NCBI GenBank assembly: GCA_002329645.1
Contig: DCTS01000044.1
Coordinates: 25,140-32,008, forward strand
DNA from: Lachnoclostridium sp. UBA1434
Lineage (GTDB): Bacteria > Bacillota > Clostridia > Lachnospirales > Lachnospiraceae
DNA: 6,869 nucleotides
Reading direction: 5' to 3'
The first letter of the stretch is position 1. Each line of letters opens with the position of its first letter. The position numbers and the translations under genes were made by a program. A model generated the notes under the pieces. The model was not told where the DNA came from. It ran no database searches and worked only from the letters and a program-made list of their open reading frames with translations. Of this stretch, positions 1 through 5,510 are shown in pieces.

Positions 1-26
1 ACCGCTACGTACGACAACCGAGCGGG

Positions 27-66
27 AGCGTGTCTTAAGATGGATAATAACCACACGCTGTTTTTT
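27..66 (+). terminator. Probable intrinsic terminator of an upstream gene
   Basis: A 7-bp stem, AGCGTGT (27-33) with ACACGCT (53-59), is followed after one G by six T (61-66). The 19-nt loop is long for a terminator, which lowers confidence. It probably ends a gene whose body lies left of the window. Confidence 0.45.
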
Positions 67-91
67 ATAAATCCAGCTCATTATGTAGGGT

Positions 92-113
92 AGGCAAAAT
101 GCATTTGCCTTTT
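92..113 (+). terminator. Second hairpin terminator, compact
   Basis: AGGCAAA (92-98) pairs with TTTGCCT (104-110) around the 5-nt loop ATGCA. T residues run on to 113 and a further TTTGCC follows. It lies about 30 bp after the first hairpin, so the two may act in tandem. A reading frame open from the left edge stops at 91-93, directly before this stem, which would suit a gene end, but the peptide is not recognisable. Confidence 0.45.
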
Positions 114-142
114 GCCTTCATGCCAGGTATGAAATAATCACA

Positions 143-155
143 GAAAACGATTAAG
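143..155 (+). promoter_or_regulatory. LacI-type operator-like box 1
   Basis: GAAAACGATTAAG. It is one of three near-identical 13-mers upstream of the LacI-family gene, differing by one base from each of the other two. The central CG flanked by A-runs and T-runs is typical of LacI/GalR operators. It lies about 120-155 bp upstream of the likely promoter and could serve as a distal looping site. Binding by the adjacent regulator is inferred. Confidence 0.4.
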
Positions 156-198
156 TAATAATTTTAAATAATCTAAAAAATATATTGCAAAAATCTTC

Positions 199-211
199 GA
201 AAAGGATTAAG
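199..211 (+). promoter_or_regulatory. LacI-type operator-like box 2
   Basis: GAAAAGGATTAAG. It matches box 1 at 12 of 13 positions but has GG instead of the central CG, so it may be a weak site. The start-to-start distance to box 1 is 56 bp. It is enclosed by a small inverted repeat, ATCTT (193-197) and AAGAT (209-213). Confidence 0.3.
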
Positions 212-274
212 ATGTTATTGTACAGATTTTACATAAGCAGTTATTTATGGATTATATAAAGCTGAATTTGCTCA

Positions 275-303
275 TTTAAAAATATTCATTTACCTCATAT
301 AAT
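275..303 (+). promoter_or_regulatory. Candidate promoter of the LacI-family gene
   Basis: A perfect -10 hexamer TATAAT (298-303) sits 17 bp after a weak -35 TTTAAA (275-280, 4 of 6 to TTGACA). Transcription would begin near 310 and give a leader of about 110 nt that contains operator box 3. A weaker alternative is TATACT (326-331) with TCGTCA (303-308). Confidence 0.45.
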
Positions 304-372
304 CGTCATTAGTTTTAAAAATATATATACTGCTGCCTGATTTTTGGTAAAAATGCTGTAAAGTCAGGTGCA

Positions 373-385
373 GAAAACGTTTAAG
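373..385 (+). promoter_or_regulatory. LacI-type operator-like box 3, best palindrome
   Basis: GAAAACGTTTAAG, containing the perfect palindrome AAACGTTT (375-382) centred on CG. This is the symmetric best copy of the three boxes. It lies between the likely start point and the start codon, a position where bound repressor would block elongation. It falls outside the gene when the GTG at 422 is used as start, which supports that choice. Autoregulation is the natural inference. Confidence 0.5.
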
Positions 386-409
386 TCTATAACTCAATTT
401 TGCATGAAC

Positions 410-414
410 AGGGG
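410..414 (+). promoter_or_regulatory. Ribosome binding site fixing the regulator start at 422
   Basis: AGGGG lies 7 nt before the GTG at 422. The other in-frame candidates, GTG at 368 and ATG at 404, have no purine-rich site at a useful distance. They would also add 18 or 6 residues ahead of the usual LacI-family N-terminus. Confidence 0.65.
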
Positions 415-421
415 TATTATT

Positions 422-1435
422 GTGGTTTCCATAAAAGATATATCAGTAAGGTGCGGAGTTTCTGTAGCCACCGTCAGCAAGGCATTGAATGATCACAGCG
501 ACATAGCCCAGATTACTAAAGAAAACATAAGAAGAACCGCAAGGGAGATGGGATATTTTCCGAATTCGTCGGCAAGGGCACTGAAAACCAACCGTACCTA
601 TAATCTTGGAGTATTATTTGTAGACGAGGCACAAAGCGGACTGACACACGAGTATTTTGCCAGGGTGCTTGAAAACTTTAAGGTTGAAGCTGAAAGAAAC
701 GGATATGACATAACCTTTATAAGCAAAAACACAAGGAGTAAGATGTCATATTATGAGCACAGTAAATACAGGGGTGTGGACGGAGTAGTAATTGCCTGTA
801 TAGATTTTAATAATCCCGATGTAATAGAGCTTATTCACGGAGAATTACCGGTAGTGACTATCGACCATGTTTTTGACAACCGTACGGCTATCATATCAGA
901 CAATGTCAAAGGCATGCGGGATCTGATTACTTATATATATGAGATGGGCCACAGGAGGATTGCCTTTATATACGGGGATGAATCCTCTGTTACCCAAAAC
1001 CGTGTGGGAAGCTATTATAAGACTCTCGGAGAGTTGGGAATCTCGGTTCCGGACACCTATGTTAAAAAAGGGATATACCATGATACTGAGACGACCGCAA
1101 GACTGACGCGGGAGCTGCTTAATCTCGATGACAGACCCACATGTATTATATTCCCGGATGATTTCTCATGCATCGGCGGAATGAATGCAATCAAGGAATA
1201 CGGCTTAAGGATACCCGACGATATTTCCATAGCAGGTTATGACGGTATATTGCTTTCACAGGTGCTTGAGCCCAAGCTTACGACCCTTCAGCAGGATACG
1301 GTGGCTCTTGGAAGAAGTGCGGCAGAGAAGCTGATAGCACTGATTGAAAACCCCAAGGCCAATGTTATTGAAAGAGTTGTAGTTGAAGGAAAGGTTCTGA
1401 AAGGAAATTCCGTTAAGAATCTTAATATTAAGTAG
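422..1435 (+). CDS. LacI/GalR-family transcriptional regulator
   Basis: This is a DNA-binding repressor-type regulator of 337 aa, the usual family length. Residues 4-23 form the LacI helix-turn-helix (IKDISVRCGVSVATVSKALN). The hinge helix follows at about 48-56 (NSSARALKT); Leu54 sits where the minor-groove-intercalating leucine lies in PurR, which fits operators with a central CG. The rest is a periplasmic-binding-protein-like sensor domain with the family landmarks MGHRRIAF, RIPDDISIAGYDG and LTTLQQD...LGRSAAEKL. There is no signal peptide and it should act in the cytoplasm. The GTG start at 422 is chosen from the AGGGG site and family alignment. Three similar boxes upstream (143, 199, 373) suggest autoregulation. 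The effector, usually a sugar or nucleobase in this family, cannot be told, and no sugar gene lies nearby. A functional link to the ntp operon downstream is not shown. Confidence 0.93.
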   Translation: MVSIKDISVRCGVSVATVSKALNDHSDIAQITKENIRRTAREMGYFPNSSARALKTNRTYNLGVLFVDEAQSGLTHEYFARVLENFKVEAERNGYDITFISKNTRSKMSYYEHSKYRGVDGVVIACIDFNNPDVIELIHGELPVVTIDHVFDNRTAIISDNVKGMRDLITYIYEMGHRRIAFIYGDESSVTQNRVGSYYKTLGELGISVPDTYVKKGIYHDTETTARLTRELLNLDDRPTCIIFPDDFSCIGGMNAIKEYGLRIPDDISIAGYDGILLSQVLEPKLTTLQQDTVALGRSAAEKLIALIENPKANVIERVVVEGKVLKGNSVKNLNIK

Positions 1436-1453
1436 TTTAGTAATTATTGATTC

Positions 1454-1586
1454 AAATGCATGTTAAGGTGCTCGGATGCGGTTGCTTTTCCGGGTGCATG
1501 CCAAATACAGGGGAGGTATAAGGCCGGACCCGTAAAAAATGCCGCAGCTATAGCAGGGGGGAAAGCTAAGGCACCTTAACTGCATT
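1454..1586 (+). ncRNA. Probable structured leader RNA (riboswitch candidate)
   Basis: This non-coding stretch folds back on itself. GTTAAGGTGC (1462-1471) is the exact complement of GCACCTTAAC (1571-1580), and AATGCA (1455-1460) pairs with TGCATT (1581-1586), leaving one bulged T (1461): 16 bp in all. Inside, TGCGG (1477-1481) pairs with CCGCA (1542-1546), and CGGGT (1491-1495) with ACCCG (1528-1532). A hairpin GCC-AA-ATAC / GTAT-AA-GGC (1500-1508 / 1516-1524) has the loop AGGGGAG. A last hairpin, TAGC (1551-1554) with GCTA (1565-1568), has a G-rich loop AGGGGGGAAA. Nested helices with purine-rich loops resemble a ligand-binding aptamer. The terminator at 1718-1758 could be its expression platform. 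Placed before a predicted Na+ V-ATPase operon, it may belong to the Na+-I (DUF1646) riboswitch class, but I did not recognise a full consensus. A weak promoter, TTAAGA-17-TTTAGT, lies at 1413-1441; read-through from the regulator gene is also possible. Confidence 0.6.
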
Positions 1587-1717
1587 GAGATAAACACCAT
1601 GTACATGGCAAAGCATAATTTTAAGTGCGCGAGTAGGGATGAAGGGGAGTTATTATATATAAACCTGCGCATCACAGACATTTTATATGCAGTGCATGGA
1701 CAAGACATGTTCAATTT
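1587..1717 (+). other. Leader segment between structured RNA and terminator
   Basis: No credible gene is present. The segment contains a perfect 12-nt palindrome CCATGTACATGG (1597-1608). TGCGC (1626-1630) can pair with GCGCA (1667-1671) around a purine-rich and AT-rich stretch. The heptamer AGGGGAG (1643-1649) is identical to the hairpin loop at 1509-1515. ATGC-AGT-GCAT (1687-1697) is a further small hairpin. It may belong to the same transcript as the structured RNA and the terminator, making a leader of about 300 nt. Confidence 0.35.
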
Positions 1718-1758
1718 AAAAGGACCCGGTAAGCGATTATTCGTATACCGGGTCTTTT
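1718..1758 (+). terminator. Intrinsic terminator, possible riboswitch expression platform
   Basis: ACCCGGTA (1724-1731) pairs perfectly with TACCGGGT (1746-1753). After a bulged G (1723), AAAAG (1718-1722) pairs with CTTTT (1754-1758). The loop is 14 nt. The A-run and T-run flanks would let it work on either strand. It ends transcripts from the regulator gene or from the structured RNA. Its 5' arm can alternatively pair with CCGGGT at 1490-1495 inside the structured RNA, which suggests a possible switch. Confidence 0.8.
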
Positions 1759-1762
1759 GCCT

Positions 1763-1892
1763 TGTGGTGCGGCAAATATGCCGGACCACATTGGTTCGGA
1801 GAAGCCGGACCAAATTTGCCGGACCATATTAGTTCGGAGAAGCCGCACCAAATTTGCCGGACCATATTGGTTCGGAGAAGCCGCACCACATT
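1763..1892. repeat. 38-bp tandem repeat array of alternating direct and inverted 7-mers
   Basis: Three copies of a 38-bp unit begin at 1779, 1817 and 1855 and differ from each other at 2-3 positions. Each unit holds the direct motif CCGSACCANATT twice, giving six copies at 1781, 1805, 1819, 1843, 1857 and 1881 with alternating 24- and 14-bp steps. Between each pair lies an inverted arm, GGTTCGG (1793-1799 and 1869-1875) or AGTTCGG (1831-1837). Each inverted arm can pair with the CCGGACC before it (loop of 5) or the CCGSACC after it (loop AGAAG). An exact 11-bp inverted repeat, TGTGGTGCGGC (1763-1773) and GCCGCACCACA (1880-1890), encloses the array. There are no spacers, so it is not CRISPR, and 38 is not a multiple of three, so it is not a coding repeat. 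It could be a REP/MITE-like element, a protein-binding array or an RNA structure. Confidence 0.85.
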
Positions 1893-1911
1893 TACCGACA
1901 GGTGTATTTTT

Positions 1912-1945
1912 CTGTATTTCCGGGCAGGAAGAGGAAATATTTCAG
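1912..1945 (+). other. Hairpin between repeat array and operon promoter
   Basis: TATTTCC (1915-1921) pairs with GGAAATA (1933-1939) around an 11-nt purine-rich loop, and CTG (1912-1914) can pair with CAG (1943-1945) across a small bulge. No T-run follows, so it is not a standard terminator. It ends just before the -35 box of the operon promoter. Its role is unknown. Confidence 0.3.
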
Positions 1946-1946
1946 G

Positions 1947-1975
1947 TTGAATAAAAATAAGGAATGGGTTATAAT
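1947..1975 (+). promoter_or_regulatory. Main sigma-A-type promoter of the ntp operon
   Basis: TTGAAT (1947-1952) and a perfect TATAAT (1970-1975) are separated by exactly 17 bp. The start point should be near 1982, giving a leader of about 60 nt before the first ATG at 2044. It lies downstream of the terminator and the repeat array, so the operon can be transcribed independently of them. Confidence 0.7.
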
Positions 1976-1989
1976 TACATAGTTGTAAT
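1974..1989. promoter_or_regulatory. Inverted repeat over -10/start point, operator candidate
   Basis: ATTACA (1974-1979) and TGTAAT (1984-1989) form a perfect inverted repeat with a 4-bp spacer. It overlaps the end of the -10 box and the predicted start point, the classic place for a repressor operator. GntR-type and similar dimeric repressors use short AT-rich dyads of this form; the actual protein is unknown. Confidence 0.4.
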
Positions 1990-2005
1990 ATGTCGCAGAT
2001 AAAAT

Positions 2006-2019
2006 AGTAAGCGCTGTTA
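2006..2019. promoter_or_regulatory. cre-like dyad in the ntp leader
   Basis: AGTAAGCGCTGTTA matches the CcpA cre consensus TGNAANCGNTNNCA at 7 of 9 fixed positions and also forms the dyad GTAA (2007-2010) / TTAC (2017-2020). It would lie about 25 nt after the start point, where a bound LacI-family protein blocks elongation. The box differs from the GAAAACGTTTAAG boxes of the neighbouring regulator. CcpA control is a weak inference. Confidence 0.3.
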
Positions 2020-2043
2020 CATAATAATAACGGAGGTGAGCGG

Positions 2044-2352
2044 ATGGCAAAGGAAACAGTGCAAACTATCCGTAAGGCTGAGATTGCGGCTGTCGATGCA
2101 GAAAGAGAAGCCCTTAAAAAGAAGGAAGCCATTCTCCTGGAAGCACAGCAAAAGGCCAGGGATATGGCTGCTGCCATGGTAAACGGGGCTCAGGATAAGG
2201 CACAAAAGGAATACGACAAAGCCATCGAGAAAGGCAAGGCAATGACTGAGGCCGCCAGACTTGGGGCAGAAAAGGAAATAGCAGTATTAAAGGAAATTGT
2301 AAAAAGTAAGGAACAGACGGCAATTGACCTGGTTATCTCCACTGTCGTGTAA
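2044..2352 (+). CDS. ntpF: V-type ATPase peripheral-stalk subunit G (NtpF/AhaH-like)
   Basis: This is a 102-aa, highly charged Ala/Lys/Glu-rich protein that should be one long coiled coil from residue 5 to about 90. It has no Cys and no membrane segment. Small proteins of this composition at the head of bacterial V-ATPase operons are subunit G (NtpF in E. hirae, AhaH/AtpH in archaea). Subunit G pairs with subunit E in the peripheral stalk, which holds the A3B3 head still against the membrane subunit I. The start is firm: GGAGGTGA (2032-2039) lies just before the ATG. It is the first gene after the operon promoter, and a 36-bp gap separates it from ntpI. Sequence identity in this family is low, so the call rests mainly on length, composition and position. 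Confidence 0.85.
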   Translation: MAKETVQTIRKAEIAAVDAEREALKKKEAILLEAQQKARDMAAAMVNGAQDKAQKEYDKAIEKGKAMTEAARLGAEKEIAVLKEIVKSKEQTAIDLVISTVV

Positions 2353-2388
2353 CTGCCGATAAGAATAAGGCAAAGGAGTAAATCTTCT

Positions 2389-4407
2389 ATGGCATTGCTG
2401 AACATGCAGCGCATATATATCTATGCATTGAAAAAAGACAGGAAAAAGCTACTTGAGCTTTTGCAGCGCCGAGGCGTTGTTGAAACAAGAAATATGATTA
2501 AGGAAGATGCGGTGTTTAAAAAGAGCGATACACAAGCCGCAAAAGCCGTATTTGAAAGAAATATTGCATCCGCACAGGAGGCACTTGAGATTCTTGACAC
2601 ATACTCACCCGAAAAGAAATCCCTGCTTTCTTCCTTTAAGGGAAGGAGTGAGGTTTCATGTGAGGTATATGATGCCTTCCGTGATAAATATGATACAACC
2701 GTAGATATTGCAAACCAGATTATAAGGTTGTCAAGAAGCATAGCCGAGAGCAAGGCAGAACAGCTAAAATACCGCACACAGGCCGAAGTGCTTGCGCCCT
2801 GGGTAAGCCTTGACATACCTCTGGATTATAAGGGTACGAAGCATACCGCAGGCTTTATAGGGTGCCTTCCCAAAGCATGGGATTTGGAAGCTCTTTATGC
2901 AAGCCTGTGTGATTTTATGCCTGTTCATATTGAAATAATAAGCGCTATTAAGGATCAAACCTGCATTTTTGCAGTATGCTCAAGGGATAAGGCGGATGGG
3001 GTATATGCCGCTTTAAGGGGTATGGATTTTTCATATCCTTCAATATCGGCTGACGAGCCTCCTGCAGTGCAGCTTCAGAACCTTAAGGAGCAGATTAAGG
3101 AGACAGAGGATGCAATCATAAAAGCCCAGGATGAGATCGGGGCATTGGCCGGGAAAAGGGAGGAACTTAAATTCCTTTATGATTATGAAACAATGCGCCT
3201 TGAGAAATATGAAGTTCTGGGTAATCTGCTTCAATCCAAAAACCTTTTCATAGTAAGCGGTTTTATACCTGAAAAGGATGCCGCAAGCCTTGCCGGGGAG
3301 CTTAGCGAAAAATTCGGCGCATTTGTTGAAACAGAGGCTCCGAGAAAGAAGGACGAGGTACCCGTACTCTATAGGAATAACGCATTTTCAGCGCCTCTTG
3401 AGAGTGTTGTTAATTCATACAGTCCGCCTGGCAGGGGTGAGTCTGACCCTACAATGGTCATGTCATTATTCTATTATATGCTGTTCGGCCTGATGTTCTC
3501 GGATACGGGCTACGGACTGATATTGGCATTAGCCTGCGGAATTGGGTTATTGCTTTTCAGAAAAACCATGGAGCAGTCCATGAAGAAGAACCTTCTGATG
3601 TTCATGTACTGCGGAATAGCAACGGTTTTCTGGGGCATCATGTTCGCCAGCTATTTCGGAGATCTGCCGGATGTCATATCAACGAAATTCTTCGGCAATG
3701 AGCAAATTCCTGTCATACCTCCGGTCATGTTCTTCCCGGTGGAAAAGCCCATGCTCATGCTGACCTTCTCAATGGCTATCGGTATTATCCACCTATTTGC
3801 CGGTCTTGGGATGAAGGCATACCTTCTTATAAGGCAAAAGGATTTTAAGTCGCTGCTTTATGATGTGGTATTCTGGTACGGGCTTTTAGTATCAGGCATT
3901 ATTGTCCTCTTATCCATGGAGATGCTTACAAGCATGCTTCAGATCAGCGTTACCATTCCGGCTCCGGTCAGGAATGTGGCTAAGTATGTTGCCATCATAT
4001 GTGCGCTGGGTATTATACTTACCAACGGGAGGGAATCCAGGCAGCCTTTCAAGCGCATCCTTAAGGGATTGTATGCACTTTACGGGATATCGGGGTATCT
4101 AAGCGATGTATTGTCATACTCCCGTCTTTTGGCCCTTGGTCTTGCTACGGGTGTAATAGCGTCCGTAATTAATAAAATGGCTGCTATGCTGCCGGGGCCT
4201 ATACCATTCTTCATTGTAGTAATAATTGGACATAGCCTGAATTTCGGTATAAATGTGCTTGGCGCATATGTCCATACAAACAGATTGCAATTTGTAGAGT
4301 TTTTCGGTAAGTTTTATGAAGGGGGAGGGAAGCTCTTCACCCCCTTTGGAATTCATACAAAATACTTTAAAGTTAAGGAGAAGATGAAAAATGGAAGTAT
4401 TGAATAA
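2389..4407 (+). CDS. ntpI: V-type ATPase membrane subunit I (a subunit)
   Basis: This is a 672-aa static membrane subunit that forms the two ion half-channels beside the rotating c ring and anchors the peripheral stalks. Residues 1 to about 350 are the cytoplasmic arm, with a coiled coil at about 229-285. The membrane half opens with the family signature PPGRGESDPT (346-355) and the DTGYG motif (372-376), followed by about eight transmembrane segments. The essential channel arginine is Arg579 in SYSRLLALGLA, corresponding to Arg735 of yeast Vph1p. A second conserved arginine is Arg632 in HTNRLQFVEFF. Full length, with no sign of damage. AAAGGAG (2372-2378) precedes the ATG. The 3' end overlaps ntpK by 17 bp, so translation of the two is probably coupled. 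Confidence 0.96.
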   Translation: MALLNMQRIYIYALKKDRKKLLELLQRRGVVETRNMIKEDAVFKKSDTQAAKAVFERNIASAQEALEILDTYSPEKKSLLSSFKGRSEVSCEVYDAFRDKYDTTVDIANQIIRLSRSIAESKAEQLKYRTQAEVLAPWVSLDIPLDYKGTKHTAGFIGCLPKAWDLEALYASLCDFMPVHIEIISAIKDQTCIFAVCSRDKADGVYAALRGMDFSYPSISADEPPAVQLQNLKEQIKETEDAIIKAQDEIGALAGKREELKFLYDYETMRLEKYEVLGNLLQSKNLFIVSGFIPEKDAASLAGELSEKFGAFVETEAPRKKDEVPVLYRNNAFSAPLESVVNSYSPPGRGESDPTMVMSLFYYMLFGLMFSDTGYGLILALACGIGLLLFRKTMEQSMKKNLLMFMYCGIATVFWGIMFASYFGDLPDVISTKFFGNEQIPVIPPVMFFPVEKPMLMLTFSMAIGIIHLFAGLGMKAYLLIRQKDFKSLLYDVVFWYGLLVSGIIVLLSMEMLTSMLQISVTIPAPVRNVAKYVAIICALGIILTNGRESRQPFKRILKGLYALYGISGYLSDVLSYSRLLALGLATGVIASVINKMAAMLPGPIPFFIVVIIGHSLNFGINVLGAYVHTNRLQFVEFFGKFYEGGGKLFTPFGIHTKYFKVKEKMKNGSIE

Positions 4408-4885
4408 TTATGGTATTGTATTAGCTGTATTGGGAGCGGTATTGGCAGCGCTGGTATCCGGAGTAGGATCTGCAAGAGGGGTCAGCATGGGCGGTGTCGC
4501 CGGTGCAGGAGTTATTACGGAGGATCCTTCAAAATTCGGTAAGGTTCTTATACTTCAGCTGCTTCCCGGTACCCAGGGTATTTATGGCTTGCTGATAGCC
4601 TTCATTACACTTTCCCAGATCGGAGTAATAGGCGGCGGAGCCGAGGAGATTTCCTTTGCCAAGGGATTATGTTACCTTGGAGCATGCCTGCCTATGGCAA
4701 TCGTAGGTTATACTTCAGCCATCCGTCAGGCTAACGCTTCTGTTGCAAGCATCGGTGTGATAGCCAAAAAGCCCGAGCAGTTCGGTAAGGCCATGATATT
4801 CCCCGCTATGGTTGAAACCTATGCAATTCTGGCCCTGCTTATCTCAATTCTGGCTGTAATCGGAGTAGGCGGATTAAACATATAA
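4391..4885 (+). CDS. ntpK: V-type ATPase proteolipid subunit K (c ring), predicted Na+ type
   Basis: This is a 164-aa protein with four transmembrane helices, formed by duplication of a two-helix hairpin. About ten copies make the rotating ring in related enzymes. The ion site is complete by comparison with E. hirae NtpK (Leu61, Thr64, Gln65, Gln110, Glu139): here Leu58, Thr61 and Gln62 in LLPGTQGIYG, Gln113 in SAIRQANAS, and the carboxylate Glu142 in MVETYA. Keeping all the Thr/Gln ligands around the single Glu marks Na+-binding rings, so Na+ is the predicted coupling ion. The duplication is visible as EDPSKFGKVLILQLLPGTQGIYG near 44-66 and KPEQFGKAMIFPAMVETYA near 127-145. The start inside the end of ntpI is set by AAGGAG (4375-4380), 10 nt upstream. 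Confidence 0.96.
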   Translation: MEVLNNYGIVLAVLGAVLAALVSGVGSARGVSMGGVAGAGVITEDPSKFGKVLILQLLPGTQGIYGLLIAFITLSQIGVIGGGAEEISFAKGLCYLGACLPMAIVGYTSAIRQANASVASIGVIAKKPEQFGKAMIFPAMVETYAILALLISILAVIGVGGLNI

Positions 4886-4904
4886 CTTTTTGGGAGATTA
4901 AGCT

Positions 4905-5501
4905 ATGACTGGATTAGAAAAAATTTTGCAGGCAATAAAAGCCGAAGCGGACAATAATGTAAAACGCATCCTTTCTGAAGCTGATAAGGAAGCCGAGGAC
5001 ATAATGGCTGCCGCCAAAAAAGAAGCTGAAGAGGCCTGCAAGCGGATTGAGGACAAATCCGAACAGGATGTCAAGTCAGTCTTAAGCCGGGCCGAGTCAG
5101 GTGCGGCATTATTGGAGAAGAAGCTGCTCCTGGATGCAAAACAGCAGTTGATAGGTGAAATCATTGAGAAAGCCAGAAAAAGGCTTTGTGATCTTCCTGA
5201 TGAGGAATATTTCAGCGTTATTTTAAAGCTGATTAGAAAGCAAGCACAAAATAAGCCGGGCAAGCTGGTTCTGTCGGACAGGGATATGAATCGTCTTCCG
5301 AAGGATTTTTCCAGGAGAATTGGCCAGACCCTAAAGGATATTGAAGGCGCATCTCTGGAGGTCTCCGATCAGACAGTGAAGATCGACGGCGGTTTTATAC
5401 TGGTATACGGCGATGTGGAGGAGAACTGCTCCTTCGATGCCTTGTTTTCTGCTGCAAGGGACGAGCTGCAGGATAAGGTTAATAAATTACTATTTGATTG
5501 A
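4905..5501 (+). CDS. ntpE: V-type ATPase peripheral-stalk subunit E
   Basis: This 198-aa subunit is soluble. Residues 1 to about 95 form a long charged helix (repeated A/E/K heptads) that pairs with subunit G. The globular C-terminal domain, about 100-198, binds the top of subunit B. It carries the family signature GGFILVYGDVEENCSFDALF near residues 163-182. Length is normal for the family. GGGAG (4892-4896) lies 8 nt before the ATG, and the gap after ntpK is 19 bp. Its order between K and C is that of E. hirae. The N-terminal half on its own resembles F-type subunit b, but the C-terminal motif rules that out. Confidence 0.94.
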   Translation: MTGLEKILQAIKAEADNNVKRILSEADKEAEDIMAAAKKEAEEACKRIEDKSEQDVKSVLSRAESGAALLEKKLLLDAKQQLIGEIIEKARKRLCDLPDEEYFSVILKLIRKQAQNKPGKLVLSDRDMNRLPKDFSRRIGQTLKDIEGASLEVSDQTVKIDGGFILVYGDVEENCSFDALFSAARDELQDKVNKLLFD

Positions 5502-5510
5502 ATGTCCGCA

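Noticed and set aside
1..93. 3' end of a gene open from the left edge, stop at 91-93
   Set aside because: Thirty open codons can occur by chance, the peptide is not recognisable, and the frame runs through the first terminator-like hairpin. Another frame ends at 36-38, so the true upstream gene end is undecided.
368..421. Longer N-terminus of the LacI-family regulator starting at GTG 368 or ATG 404
   Set aside because: Neither has a ribosome binding site. The extra residues do not belong to the LacI DNA-binding domain, and the 368 start would place operator box 3 inside the gene.
896..1081. Minus-strand open frames inside the regulator and ntp genes
   Set aside because: These are shadows of clearly coding + strand genes, for example 896-1081, 2421-2816, 4898-5263 and 5621-5938. 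None shows family motifs.
1454..1586. Assignment to cobalamin, c-di-GMP, c-di-AMP, THF or SRP RNA families
   Set aside because: I compared remembered core motifs of these families with the sequence and found no convincing match, so only a generic structured-RNA call is made, with Na+-I as a context-based hypothesis.
1599..1832. Open frame of 77 codons on the + strand
   Set aside because: It has no ribosome binding site, runs through the terminator hairpin at 1718-1758 and into the non-coding repeat array, and resembles no protein family I know. The same goes for the frames at 1757-1954 and 1762-1950 and for minus-strand frames at 1463-1813 and 1737-2177.
1779..1892. CRISPR array
   Set aside because: The 38-bp units abut with no unique spacers, and each contains internal inverted arms. 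No cas genes are in the window.
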